The notes under the pieces: generated by a model
What the model was told of the DNA's origin: nothing
What the model saw: only the letters and a program-made list of their open reading frames with translations
Database searches by the model: none
Source of the DNA: Sphaerisporangium sp040685555
Lineage (GTDB): Bacteria; Actinomycetota; Actinomycetes; Streptosporangiales; Streptosporangiaceae
Direction of reading: 5' to 3'
NCBI RefSeq assembly: GCF_040685555.1
Contig: NZ_JBFBIK010000008.1
Coordinates: 1-64,000, forward strand
Length of the DNA stretch: 64,000 nt
Translations under genes and position numbers: made by a program
Shown here: one piece after another, positions 1 through 8,249 of the stretch
How positions within the stretch are numbered: position 1 is the first letter of the stretch
Layout of the letters: each line of letters begins with the position of its first letter

Positions 1-25
1 GGGGGGGGGGGCCCCCCCCCCCCCC
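1..25. repeat. G-run followed by C-run
   Basis: The window opens with 11 G followed by 14 C, a self-complementary homopolymer block. Such a block is rare inside actinobacterial genomes. It could be part of a terminator for an upstream gene or a sequence or assembly artefact at a contig edge; the sequence alone cannot decide. Confidence 0.5.
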
Positions 26-51
26 GCCCGCCGCTGGTTTTCGCGGCGGGC
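26..51. terminator. GC-rich hairpin, probable terminator of an upstream gene
   Basis: GCCCGCCGC at 26-34 is perfectly complementary to GCGGCGGGC at 43-51, with an 8-base T-rich loop between them. No U-tract follows, which is usual for actinobacterial terminators. It sits between whatever lies left of the window and the first gene. Confidence 0.45.
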
Positions 52-61
52 GCGACCCGGC

Positions 62-67
62 CTAGTG
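62..67 (+). promoter_or_regulatory. candidate -10 box of the thioredoxin-domain gene
   Basis: TAGTGT fits the actinobacterial TAnnnT -10 pattern and lies about 96 bases before the chosen ATG. No convincing -35 is visible, so this is weak. Confidence 0.25.
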
Positions 68-162
68 TGAGGGGGACCGTGCGGGTAGTAACGGTGGCGC
101 GCAGCTCTGCGCACCTCACGCGACGAGAAAAGTACGCACCGCGTACGCCGGGGGAGATCTCG

Positions 163-2133
163 ATGAACCGCCTGAAGGACGCGACGAGCCCGTACCTGCT
201 CCAGCATGCGGAGAACCCGGTCGAATGGTTCGAATGGGGCGAGGAGGCCTTCGCGGAGGCCCGCCGGAGGGACGTGCCGCTGCTCGTCTCGATCGGATAC
301 TCCGCCTGCCACTGGTGCCACGTGATGGCCCACGAGTCCTTCGAGGACTCCGGGACGGCCCAGATGATGAACGAGCGGTTCGTCAACGTCAAGGTCGACC
401 GCGAGGAGCGTCCCGACGTGGACGCCGTCTACATGAACGCCACCACGGCCATGACCGGGCACGGCGGCTGGCCGATGACCGTGTTCACCACGCCCGAGGG
501 CCACCCGTTCTACACCGGCACGTACTTCCCCCGGCAGCAGTTCCAGCGTCTCCTGGCCGGCGTCTCCCAGGCGTGGACGGAGGACCGCGAGGCGGTGCTC
601 TCCCAGGGTTCCAAGGTGGTCGAGGCGCTCAGCCAGGGCTCCGCGCTGCCGGGAGGGCTCCTGCCGACGGCCGAGACGACCGAGCAGGCCGTACGCGATC
701 TCGCCCGTACGTTCGACCCCGTCCGCGGAGGGTTCGGCGGGGCGCCCAAGTTCCCACCGTCGATGGTGCTGGAGTTCCTGCTCAGGCACGGCACGCCCGA
801 GGCCATGGAGATGGCCGAGAAGACCCTCGACGCCATGGCCCGCGGCGGCATGTACGACCAGCTCGGCGGGGGCTTCGCCCGCTACAGCGTGGACGCCGCC
901 TGGCTGGTGCCCCACTTCGAGAAGATGCTGTACGACAACGCCCTGCTCCTGCGGGTCTACGCCCACTGGTGGCGGGCCACCGGGTCCCCCCTGGCCAGGC
1001 GCGTGACCCTGGAGACCGCCGACTGGCTGCTCCGCGAGATGCGCACCCCCGAGGGCGGCTTCGCGTCCGCCCTCGACGCCGACAGCGAGGGCGTGGAGGG
1101 CAAGTTCTACGTCTGGACGCCCGGGGAGCTGCGCGAGGTGCTCGGCGAGGAGCGCGGCGCCCTGGCCGCGTCGCTGTTCGAGGTGACGCCCTCGGGCACC
1201 TTCGAGCACGGCGCCTCGGTGCTCCAGCTGCTCTCCGACCCCTCCGACCGCGCGCTGTTCGACGACGTGCGCGCACAGCTGCTCACCGCCCGCGCGGCCC
1301 GGGTGCGCCCCGGCAGGGACGACAAGGTGGTGGCCGCCTGGAACGGGCTCGCCATCGCGGCCCTCGCCGAGGCGGGCGCGCTCTTCGACCGCCGCGACCT
1401 CGTCGACGCGGCCCGTACGGCCGCCGAACTGCTCGCCGATGTCCACCTCGACGGCTCCAGGCTGGCCCGCACCTCGCGCGACGGCCGCGCCGGCACCAAC
1501 GCCGGAGTCCTGGAGGACTACGCGGACGTCGCAGAAGGTTTCCTCGCCCTGTACGGGGTCACCGGGGAGGCCCGGTGGTTCGAGCTGGCGGGCGCCCTGC
1601 TCGGCACCGTGCTCGACCGGTTCCCCGACGGGTCCGGAGGGTTCTTCGACACGGCCGACGACGGCGAGCGGCTGTTCCAGCGGCCCCAGGACCCCACCGA
1701 CAACGCCACGCCCTCCGGGCAGTTCGCGGCGGCGGGCGCGCTGCTCTCGTACGGCGCCCTGACCGGGTCGGCGCGCCACCGGGAAGCGGCCGAGGCGGCG
1801 ATCGGCACGGTGTCGGTGCTCGCCGACAAGCACGCCAGGTTCGCCGGCTGGGGCCTCGCGGTCGCCGAGGCCGCGCTCGCCGGGCCCGTCGAGGTGGCGA
1901 TCACCGGCCCGCTGGACGACCCGCGCACCACCGCCCTGCACCGGGCCGCCCTGATGGCCGGCGTCCCCGGCACGGTCATCGCCCTGGGCGACGGAGACGT
2001 CCCCCTGATGGAGGGCCGAGGCCTGGTCGACGGCCACCCCGCCGCCTACGTCTGCCGCCACTTCACCTGCCAGGCCCCCGTAACCACCCCCGCGGCCCTG
2101 ACCCGAGAGCTACAGGGGTCGGCCACTCACTGA
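163..2133 (+). CDS. thioredoxin domain-containing protein (YyaL / DUF255 family)
   Basis: This 656-residue protein belongs to the Spermatogenesis-associated 20 / YyaL family: an N-terminal thioredoxin-like domain followed by a long alpha/alpha-barrel resembling N-acylglucosamine 2-epimerases. The thioredoxin-like motif CHWC is at residues 49-52 in the family signature SACHWCHVM, and the start MNRLKDATSPYLLQHA is the normal family N-terminus. ATG at 163 was chosen because it begins there and is preceded by GGGGGAG; an in-frame reading extends further upstream without family similarity. The cellular role is not established, and redox or sugar-processing functions have been suggested. The 3' end converges with and overlaps a transposase remnant, but the C-terminus looks complete. 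Confidence 0.92.
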   Translation: MNRLKDATSPYLLQHAENPVEWFEWGEEAFAEARRRDVPLLVSIGYSACHWCHVMAHESFEDSGTAQMMNERFVNVKVDREERPDVDAVYMNATTAMTGHGGWPMTVFTTPEGHPFYTGTYFPRQQFQRLLAGVSQAWTEDREAVLSQGSKVVEALSQGSALPGGLLPTAETTEQAVRDLARTFDPVRGGFGGAPKFPPSMVLEFLLRHGTPEAMEMAEKTLDAMARGGMYDQLGGGFARYSVDAAWLVPHFEKMLYDNALLLRVYAHWWRATGSPLARRVTLETADWLLREMRTPEGGFASALDADSEGVEGKFYVWTPGELREVLGEERGALAASLFEVTPSGTFEHGASVLQLLSDPSDRALFDDVRAQLLTARAARVRPGRDDKVVAAWNGLAIAALAEAGALFDRRDLVDAARTAAELLADVHLDGSRLARTSRDGRAGTNAGVLEDYADVAEGFLALYGVTGEARWFELAGALLGTVLDRFPDGSGGFFDTADDGERLFQRPQDPTDNATPSGQFAAAGALLSYGALTGSARHREAAEAAIGTVSVLADKHARFAGWGLAVAEAALAGPVEVAITGPLDDPRTTALHRAALMAGVPGTVIALGDGDVPLMEGRGLVDGHPAAYVCRHFTCQAPVTTPAALTRELQGSATH

Positions 2134-2390
2134 TTCGCGTAGCTCGCGGGGGTCTTGTCGTAGCGGGTGGCGATGCCTCGCCAGGCCTTGTTGATCAGGC
2201 GCTCGACGGTGTTCCGTTCCTTGTAGAGGTCGGCGTCGTGGCTGACGGGCCGACCTCCCTTGCTGCCCTTGTTCTTCCGGTTGGCAGCCTGGTCCCTCTT
2301 CTCCGGGATGACTGCCTTGACGTGGCGTTTCCGTAGGTAGCTGCGGTTGCCGCGGGACGAGTAGGCCTTGTCCCCTGCGACCGCTTCGGG
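2127..2390 (-). pseudogene. IS5-family transposase, C-terminal remnant
   Basis: Read on the minus strand this gives about 87 residues including AGDKAYSSRGNRSYLRKR, then KGGRPVSHDADLYKERNTVE and RLINKAWRGIATRYDKTP, ending at a TGA at 2127-2129. This is the catalytic C-terminal part of an IS5/IS112-type DDE transposase, with the final catalytic Glu in YKERNTVER. The N-terminal two thirds, the start and both inverted repeats are absent. At 2390 the reading frame stops resembling transposase and passes straight into an intron-protein fragment on the other strand. It overlaps the last 7 bases of the thioredoxin-domain gene. Confidence 0.8.
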
Positions 2391-2569
2391 TCAACATCCG
2401 CCGCTACCGTAACGGCAAACTGCTGGTCAAACCGAACAAGGCAGCCGTGCAACGCATCCGCAGCAGGCTCGCCGCCGAGGTGAAGGCCCCGGACGAAGCC
2501 AACGCCGCAGCATTTAGTCCCTATAAGACTGAGACTTCGGCATGCAACCAAAACAATCACCGTAATTGA
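2390..2569 (+). pseudogene. group II intron reverse transcriptase/maturase, internal remnant
   Basis: The plus-strand frame gives NIRRYRNGKLLVKPNKAAV followed by QRIRSRLAAEV, ending at TGA 2567-2569. This matches the segment between the polymerase fingers/palm and the maturase X domain of bacterial group II intron proteins, where family members read roughly GF-x-RR-Y-x-x-GKLLIKPSK. After about 45 residues the similarity is lost and the codon use changes. There is no start codon, no YADD box and no recognisable domain V/VI RNA, so this is dead sequence. Confidence 0.7.
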
Positions 2570-3346
2570 TATTGCTGAATCATTCCGCCCCACGCCTTCT
2601 GGGGATGGGTTGCTCCCTTAAGAGTCGGGGTGCTTTGAGGTCCCGTCCTAGCTCGTCTAGCTGCGCCGACGCGTCGCGAGACGAGCCTGGTTAGTGGGAA
2701 GGGGTGACCGGAGTGCCATCAGGAGGGCCAGTCGAAAGGGCGATGGCGGCCGTGATCACCCTGGACGCCGACCGGATCACCCTCTGTGAGTGGTGATCGC
2801 GCCCGTTGTTGGGTGGCACACGGTTCGTGGGCAGATTGCTCAACATGCAAAGTGACAAGATTTGACCGCCGCTGACGGGCCACGATGCTCCCGCCGCGGA
2901 GTTCGGTCAGACAATGGGCGGCTGAGCTCCTTGCCTGCTCACCGGGCGCAGAATGGGACCGCATGGTCGCCACCAGTAGTTTGAGTGGGGACCGCTACGC
3001 GTCGCTAGATGTGATGACCTTTGCTGAAATACACGTATTGGGCAAATGAATGGCCCTACATGGTTGCGCGGCGTCGGAGGAGACCGCCTCGGCGATCCGG
3101 CGGGTCTCGGTGTACAGCACTCCGATCTGGCTGATCGTCGAGGCCATGCCGATCCGGTTGCCGAGTTCCTCCTTGATGGTCAGGGACTGACTCGGAGCCC
3201 GACGCGGCGCTCGCTTGCGACGAGCTGTTCCACGCCTTCGGCTGGTTTGCCACGGTCGCGTCCCTGTTCACCGCCGGGTGCACTCAAGCCGGAGTGTCCA
3301 CTCTCCTAGCTGCACTTCCGTATCCGAACGGCCGACGTAGGGGCTA
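2570..3346. other. degenerate spacer with no convincing intact gene
   Basis: Between the mobile-element remnants and the operon A promoter there is no reading frame with actinobacterial codon bias and a plausible start. Stops occur in all frames and base composition is mixed. One fragment is recognisable (TPR-like, minus strand, listed separately). A plus-strand frame ending at TGA about 3350 is hydrophobic but not recognised. The stretch reads as eroded DNA left by successive insertions. Confidence 0.6.
3070..3189 (-). pseudogene. tetratricopeptide-repeat protein fragment
   Basis: The minus strand encodes SLTIKEELGNRIGMASTISQ and then IGVLYTETRRIAEAV, which is the repeat unit of actinobacterial TPR proteins that often follow NB-ARC or AAA domains. 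Only about one repeat is readable; similarity stops at both ends without start or stop context. It is probably a relic of a gene destroyed at the island edge. Confidence 0.45.
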
Positions 3347-3398
3347 TTGACACTTCAACTGGACGGACCTTAGGTTCTGGGCAAACGTTTGCCCAGAA
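3347..3398 (+). promoter_or_regulatory. operon A promoter with LacI-type operator
   Basis: TTGACA at 3347-3352 is followed after exactly 17 bases by TTAGGT at 3370-3375, a good housekeeping promoter. From 3375 to 3398 runs a perfect 24-bp palindrome with half-site TTCTGGGCAAAC, centred on the central CG typical of LacI/GalR operators. It starts at the last base of the -10 and covers the expected transcription start, so a bound repressor would block initiation. The permease GTG start follows 12 bases later. Confidence 0.85.
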
Positions 3399-3410
3399 AG
3401 GCGGTGGCAA

Positions 3411-4910
3411 GTGACGGACGGACGAACGGCAGGGACGCCTCCCATGCCGAACGGGCCCGGCGGAGAGCATGCAGTCGCGGCATCTGCGTCTGAGTCGCAG
3501 GGCGGTCTCAAGCGGTCGGCCATCGGTTGGGGTGCCGCCGCAGTCATCGGTGCGGTGTTCCTATCGCCCGCGTTGGGCCTCTACGCAAACATCGGGACGG
3601 TTGTCGGCACCAGCGGCAACGTGGCACCTGCAGTGTGGCTGGTTGCAGGCCTGCTCGCCATGCTGAACGCCACCAACTATGCGATGGTGAGCTCGCGGAT
3701 GCCCGCTGCGGGCAGCGCCTTCACCTGGACCTGGAACCTGATGCGTCCCAAGGTCGGGGGCTTGATCGGCTGGGTGATGCTGGGCTACTACCTGACGATC
3801 ACGCTCACGCTGCCGCTGCTGTTCGGCCTGTTCTTCAACGCATTCCTCAATGCGCTCAGCGTTCCGACCGGCTACGGAACTTGGGCCATCGGCGTGATCT
3901 TGTGCTCGGCACTCGTTGCCGTGCCGGCGTACCGCAACATCGAGGTCGGCACCAAGACCGCACTGATTCTGCTGCTTTTCGAGGCCGGCGTGGTGCTCGT
4001 CCTAGCCCTGACGCTTCTCGTGGTCCGTGGCAAGGAAGGGCTGCTTACCGCGGCACCGCTCAACCCGGGGAACGCGACCAGCTCGAGCTCGTTCTTCCTT
4101 GCCCTCGTGTTCGGTGTGTTCGCCTACACGGGCTTCGATGCGGTGAGCACCGTCGCCGAGGAGACCCACACGCCGCGTGCCAAGTTGCCGCAGGCCACCA
4201 TCGCAGCTGTCGCGCTCGTGGGTGTCTTCTGGTTGATCGTCACCTACGCGTTGTCCTTCGCTCTGCCATTGAAGGAGGTCCAGGACGCCATCGCGAGCAA
4301 CCTGACACCGGTCGCGCCGATGGCCAAGGCGGTGTGGGGCAGCGGGGAGATCATCGTCGACTTCACAGGTATGACCGCCGCCGCGGCCGTGTATCTGGCC
4401 GCCGCCATGAGCACCAGTCGGGTCGTCTACGCGCAAGGCCGTGACGGTATATTGCCGAACTTCGTCGCACGTTTGAACCCGCGGCACCGCACCCCATGGA
4501 ATGCCCTGCACATCATCTTCGTGGTGGCAATTGTCGGCACCCTCGCCGGAGCGGCGGTGGTGGGCATCCTCAACTTCTTCGCCTGGGCGGCGAGCGCGAC
4601 CATGTTCTTCGGGCTGATCATGTACTCGGCCACGGCGGTCGGGAACTTCCTCGTCCATCGCCGCGACGGCGGAGGCCGCTGGTTCACGACCATCGTTGTG
4701 CCGGTACTGGCAGTGCTCGTGAACGCCTACCTGTTCTACAAGTTCTACTTCGACGTCCTGTGGCACCAGGGCTTCGCCCTCGGCCAGAGCATCACGATCA
4801 CCTGCGTCGCCTTTGTCATCATCGGAGCCGGCTACATCGCCGTCCTGGCGAAGCGCAAGCCCGAGGTGTTCACCAAAGACAGCTACTACCTCGACGAGGT
4901 CGCCGGCTGA
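3411..4910 (+). CDS. APC-family amino acid permease
   Basis: The protein has 499 residues, a hydrophilic N-tail of about 35 residues and about 12 predicted membrane helices. It contains the APC signature FAYTGFDAVSTVAEETHTPR near residues 236-255 (transmembrane 6 region). APC members are proton- or exchange-coupled carriers of amino acids or amines in the cytoplasmic membrane. The GTG start at 3411 is preceded by GAAAGGCGG and lies just after the operator. It is the first gene of operon A, so the operon's inducer or substrate may be an amino acid, amine or related compound in addition to the sugar-type substrate implied by operon B. Substrate specificity cannot be read from the sequence. Confidence 0.9.
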   Translation: MTDGRTAGTPPMPNGPGGEHAVAASASESQGGLKRSAIGWGAAAVIGAVFLSPALGLYANIGTVVGTSGNVAPAVWLVAGLLAMLNATNYAMVSSRMPAAGSAFTWTWNLMRPKVGGLIGWVMLGYYLTITLTLPLLFGLFFNAFLNALSVPTGYGTWAIGVILCSALVAVPAYRNIEVGTKTALILLLFEAGVVLVLALTLLVVRGKEGLLTAAPLNPGNATSSSSFFLALVFGVFAYTGFDAVSTVAEETHTPRAKLPQATIAAVALVGVFWLIVTYALSFALPLKEVQDAIASNLTPVAPMAKAVWGSGEIIVDFTGMTAAAAVYLAAAMSTSRVVYAQGRDGILPNFVARLNPRHRTPWNALHIIFVVAIVGTLAGAAVVGILNFFAWAASATMFFGLIMYSATAVGNFLVHRRDGGGRWFTTIVVPVLAVLVNAYLFYKFYFDVLWHQGFALGQSITITCVAFVIIGAGYIAVLAKRKPEVFTKDSYYLDEVAG

Positions 4911-4955
4911 AATCCGTCCACATGGACGTCTTTCTTACTACCGAAAGGAATACCC

Positions 4956-6245
4956 GTGCTCCTGAACCGTGTCCTCCAACGCAACCCCGAGATGGTCGCC
5001 ACAGCGATCGACTTTCACCAGCGCGGCATCATTCCCGCCGCCACCTACCTGGTCGACCTCGACGCGATCGCGGCGAACGCGCGCCTGATGGCTGAGGAGT
5101 CCAAGCGCCACAACCTCCGCAGCTATCTGATGAGCAAGCAGAACGGCCGTAACCCGTATATCACGCGGGTCGCGCTGGCGCAGGGCATCGACAGTACGGT
5201 CGCCGTCGAGGCCACCGAGGCGCGTGTCATCCACCGGTACGGGCTGCCGCTGGGCCATGTGGGCCACCTCTCGAACGTGCCGAAGAATGAGGTAGCCGAC
5301 ATCGTCGCGATGCACCCTGAGGTCATCACGGTATTCACCTACGAGGCAGCGAAAGCCGTCTCGGACGCCGCGGTGGCGCAGGGCCGTCACCAGAACCTTT
5401 ACGTCCGGGTCAACAAGCCGGGCGATGAATTCTTCAAGGGAATGGTCGGCGGCTGGACCGAGGAGGACTGCGTCGAGGGCGTTCGCCGGATCATCGAGCT
5501 GCCCAACGTTGCCGTGATTGGCCTGACCACCTTCGTCAACATCACCTACCAGACCCCGGCTGCGACGGCCGCCAAGCCCACTGACACCTTCTTCACCATG
5601 CTCCGTGCGAAAGCACTCCTGGAGCGCGAGCTGGGTCTGAAGGATCTCCGTGTAAACGCGCCTGCCTTCAACAACTGCGCCACTTTCAAGATGCTGGCTG
5701 AGCACGGCGTGACCGATGTCGAGCCCGGCATCGGTCTGCTCGGATCGAGCCTCGCCCACGCCTACGAGGACTTGGCCGAGACTCCGGCCCAGGTCTACGT
5801 GTCCGAGGTCATGCACCACTGGGAGGGCGAGGCGTACACGCTTGGCGGCGGCCTGACCTACGTCGAAACGTCCGGCGGCCCCCACGAATACCAGGTCGAG
5901 GCCATCATCGGGTCGACCTTCGACGAGGCGAAGGACAACTTCCTCCCTCTCGTCGAGCGCGGGATCATCGACTACCACGGTGTGCTCGCGGACGGGCACA
6001 AGGCCAAGGTCGGCGACACGGCCATCTACGCGCTGCGCGCGCAGTTCTTCGTGAACCGCTGCTACGTGGCGATCGTCAGCGGCATCTCCACCGGGGAGCC
6101 CCGGCTAGAGCGGCTGTTCGACAGTGCAGCGAACGCGCTCGACGAGAACTTCGCCCCGGTCCCGCCCGCGCAGGTCATCGCAGAGATCGACGAGCTCGTC
6201 GCGTCCCGGTACGCGGGTGAAGGCGTGGTGCCGGCGAGCGATTGA
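4956..6245 (+). CDS. YhfX-family PLP-dependent (alanine racemase-like) enzyme
   Basis: This 429-residue protein has the alanine racemase N-terminal (fold III, TIM barrel) type and aligns by eye with E. coli YhfX: the block YLMSKQNGRNP has the likely PLP lysine K61, followed by a VAVEATEARVIHRYGLPLGH-type segment and a C-terminal ISTGEPRLERLFDSAANAL segment. YhfX proteins have no settled reaction; relatives include racemases and D-amino-acid aldolases or dehydratases. The GTG start is preceded by GAAAGGAA. It lies 45 bases after the permease and 50 bases before the next PLP enzyme, so two different PLP enzymes are made together, which suggests processing of an amino compound. Confidence 0.85.
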   Translation: MLLNRVLQRNPEMVATAIDFHQRGIIPAATYLVDLDAIAANARLMAEESKRHNLRSYLMSKQNGRNPYITRVALAQGIDSTVAVEATEARVIHRYGLPLGHVGHLSNVPKNEVADIVAMHPEVITVFTYEAAKAVSDAAVAQGRHQNLYVRVNKPGDEFFKGMVGGWTEEDCVEGVRRIIELPNVAVIGLTTFVNITYQTPAATAAKPTDTFFTMLRAKALLERELGLKDLRVNAPAFNNCATFKMLAEHGVTDVEPGIGLLGSSLAHAYEDLAETPAQVYVSEVMHHWEGEAYTLGGGLTYVETSGGPHEYQVEAIIGSTFDEAKDNFLPLVERGIIDYHGVLADGHKAKVGDTAIYALRAQFFVNRCYVAIVSGISTGEPRLERLFDSAANALDENFAPVPPAQVIAEIDELVASRYAGEGVVPASD

Positions 6246-6295
6246 CGGTGCCGAAGCGCAGCCCGGAAGTAGACCAGATCTTTCCCGAGGAAACC

Positions 6296-7585
6296 ATGAT
6301 CGCGGATTACGTCCTACCGAACGGACGATCAGCGCAGGACGGCTTGGCGCAGCCGGCACTCGCCTGCTTGAACTGTCAGGCAGCCGAACCGGTGGTCACT
6401 CGTACCAGGTGCCAACGCTGTGACGGCTACCTGCGCGCCGTCGGCCACGCCACGTCTCCGGTCGTCGACACCGAAGGCCGAGGGGTCTGGCGGTATGCAT
6501 CCGCGCTGGCCGATGTCTCGGCGCCGAACCGTGTCAGCCTGCACGAGGGGCAGACCCCGCTGCTCGAGGCCGGACGGCTCGGTGCCGAGCTCGGAGTCGA
6601 TCTGTGGATCAAGGACGAGACGCGGAATCCGACCGGGAGCTTCAAGGACCGCATCCTGGCGGTTGCGACTGGCGCCGCCGTGGACTACGGCGCAGCCGGC
6701 CTGGTCTGCGCCTCGACGGGAAACGCCGGCGCGTCAGCTGCGGCATACGCAGCCCGCGCCGGTATCGCCGGGGTGATCCTGGCCCCCGCCAAGGCCGCCC
6801 TGAACAAGGTCATGGCCGCCCAGGTCTTCGGGGCGACCTGGATCAGCGTCGACGGGGACTACAGCGACGCGTACAGCCTCGCCCTGGCCGCGGCGGCTGA
6901 ACTGGGCTTCATGAACGTGACCACCACGTTCGTCAGCCCGTTCTCCGTCGAAGGCTCCAAGACGGTCGCCTACGAGCTGTGGGAGGAGTTCGCGGACCGA
7001 ACGCCGGACTGGATCGTTGTGCCGATCGGGGCGGGACCACTGCTGGTCGGCATCGAGGCCGGCTACCGGCAGCTCGCACAGCTCGGCATCGACGTCCGGC
7101 CGCCGCGGCTGCTCGCAGTCCAGCCGAGCGGCTGCGCGCCGATCGTGCGTGCGATCCGGACCGGCGCGGAGCATGTCAGCGCCTGGGGCACACCTGAGAC
7201 GATCGTCGGGGGACTGGCCGACCCGCTCAACGGATACGAGGCCGAGGGCGACATCACTATGGCCGCGGTCCGACGATCCGGCGGATCGGGCGTCGCCATC
7301 GATGACGCCATGACCATCGAGTATCTCCGGCGTCTTGCGCGCGAGGTGGGGGTATTCGGCGAGCCGTCGGGCGCCATCGCGGTGGCGGGAGTGGCTCAGG
7401 CGCGAAGTGAAGGCATCATCGCAGCCGGTGAGTCGGTGGTCTGTTGCGTCACCGGTAGTGGACTGAAGGACATAGAAGCAGCCGGCGTGACCACGCCGCG
7501 CGTGATCGGCGTGGACCTCGGGCAGTTGGCGGACGAGCTGACGTCCCTGGGCCGTCCACCGCTCACGCCACAGAGGAAAGGCTGA
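6296..7585 (+). CDS. threonine synthase-like PLP enzyme (fold II)
   Basis: The 429-residue protein has an N-terminal zinc knuckle (C24, C27, C39, C42 in CLNC and CQRC) and a tryptophan-synthase-beta-type core with the PLP lysine K117 in NPTGSFKDR, plus the STGNAGASAA phosphate loop. Family members catalyse beta- or gamma-replacement or elimination, such as threonine synthase. Biosynthetic thrC is not expected inside a catabolic island, so a related lyase or deaminase role is more likely. ATG 6296 has GAGGAA six bases upstream; alternative TTG/GTG starts at 6242/6248 overlap the previous stop. The RidA encoded later in the operon fits a PLP enzyme that releases enamine intermediates. Confidence 0.85.
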   Translation: MIADYVLPNGRSAQDGLAQPALACLNCQAAEPVVTRTRCQRCDGYLRAVGHATSPVVDTEGRGVWRYASALADVSAPNRVSLHEGQTPLLEAGRLGAELGVDLWIKDETRNPTGSFKDRILAVATGAAVDYGAAGLVCASTGNAGASAAAYAARAGIAGVILAPAKAALNKVMAAQVFGATWISVDGDYSDAYSLALAAAAELGFMNVTTTFVSPFSVEGSKTVAYELWEEFADRTPDWIVVPIGAGPLLVGIEAGYRQLAQLGIDVRPPRLLAVQPSGCAPIVRAIRTGAEHVSAWGTPETIVGGLADPLNGYEAEGDITMAAVRRSGGSGVAIDDAMTIEYLRRLAREVGVFGEPSGAIAVAGVAQARSEGIIAAGESVVCCVTGSGLKDIEAAGVTTPRVIGVDLGQLADELTSLGRPPLTPQRKG

Positions 7586-7598
7586 GGTTCTCACAGCG

Positions 7599-8249
7599 AT
7601 GCAGTTGATAGACCTGTCGCTGCCCATCGAATCGGACATGCCTCATTTCGACGGAACACCCCCCGTCTATGTGGCGCACAGTCATCGGTTGCCTGAGGCC
7701 GGCTTCCGCATGTGCACGGTGGTCCTGGGCAACCATGCGGGTACGCACCTGGATGCGCCCGCCCACTTCTTGACAAACGGTCGGACGGTCGACGAGGTGC
7801 CCCTCGAACGGTGCGTCGGAGACGCGACGGTGATCGACCTGTCATACAAGCGGCCGCGGGACCCGATAACGGTCGCTGACCTGCGTGACGCGGGCCTGAC
7901 CGCGGTCGAGGGGTGCCGAGTGCTCTTGCGTACCGACTGGGACCTACGGTTCGGCGAACCGGACTACTTCGTCGACTACCCACCACTCGCTCCCGAGGCC
8001 GCGGAGTGGCTGGCCGAGGGCGGGGCGTGGCTGGTCGGTCTCGACATTCCCAGTCTGCACCAGGAGCATTTCAAGAACATGCACGAGGTCATGCTCGCGG
8101 CCGACATCGCGATCATTGAGTCTCTGGCGAACCTGCGCAGTCTGACGCAGCGCGAGGTCTTTTTCTCGGCCCTTCCACTTCGATTGAGCGGCGCTGACGG
8201 CGCGCCGGTGCGGGCGGTCGCCTACGACGGCACGCTGGGGACGACGTGA
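7599..8249 (+). CDS. cyclase-family / kynurenine formamidase-like hydrolase
   Basis: The 216-residue protein has the metal-binding signature HAGTHLDAPAH (H46, H50, D52, H56) of the cyclase/KynB family (Pfam PF04199), metal-dependent hydrolases that open amides, lactams or lactones (e.g. N-formylkynurenine formamidase, isatin hydrolase). The start ATG is 13 bases after the PLP enzyme. Its last bases overlap the next start (GTGA), indicating translational coupling. An amide- or lactone-cleaving step fits the formamidase-like protein in operon B. The exact substrate is unknown; there is no tryptophan-pathway gene nearby. Confidence 0.85.
   Translation: MQLIDLSLPIESDMPHFDGTPPVYVAHSHRLPEAGFRMCTVVLGNHAGTHLDAPAHFLTNGRTVDEVPLERCVGDATVIDLSYKRPRDPITVADLRDAGLTAVEGCRVLLRTDWDLRFGEPDYFVDYPPLAPEAAEWLAEGGAWLVGLDIPSLHQEHFKNMHEVMLAADIAIIESLANLRSLTQREVFFSALPLRLSGADGAPVRAVAYDGTLGTT

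Noticed and set aside
225..2336. Long arginine- and proline-rich reading frame over the thioredoxin-domain gene
   Set aside because: It is a frame-shifted shadow of a well-supported gene; composition is that of GC-rich antisense or off-frame DNA.
2640..2690. Short palindromes near the mobile-element remnants as IS termini or att sites
   Set aside because: Arms do not share a centre and there is no matching copy at the right edge of the island.
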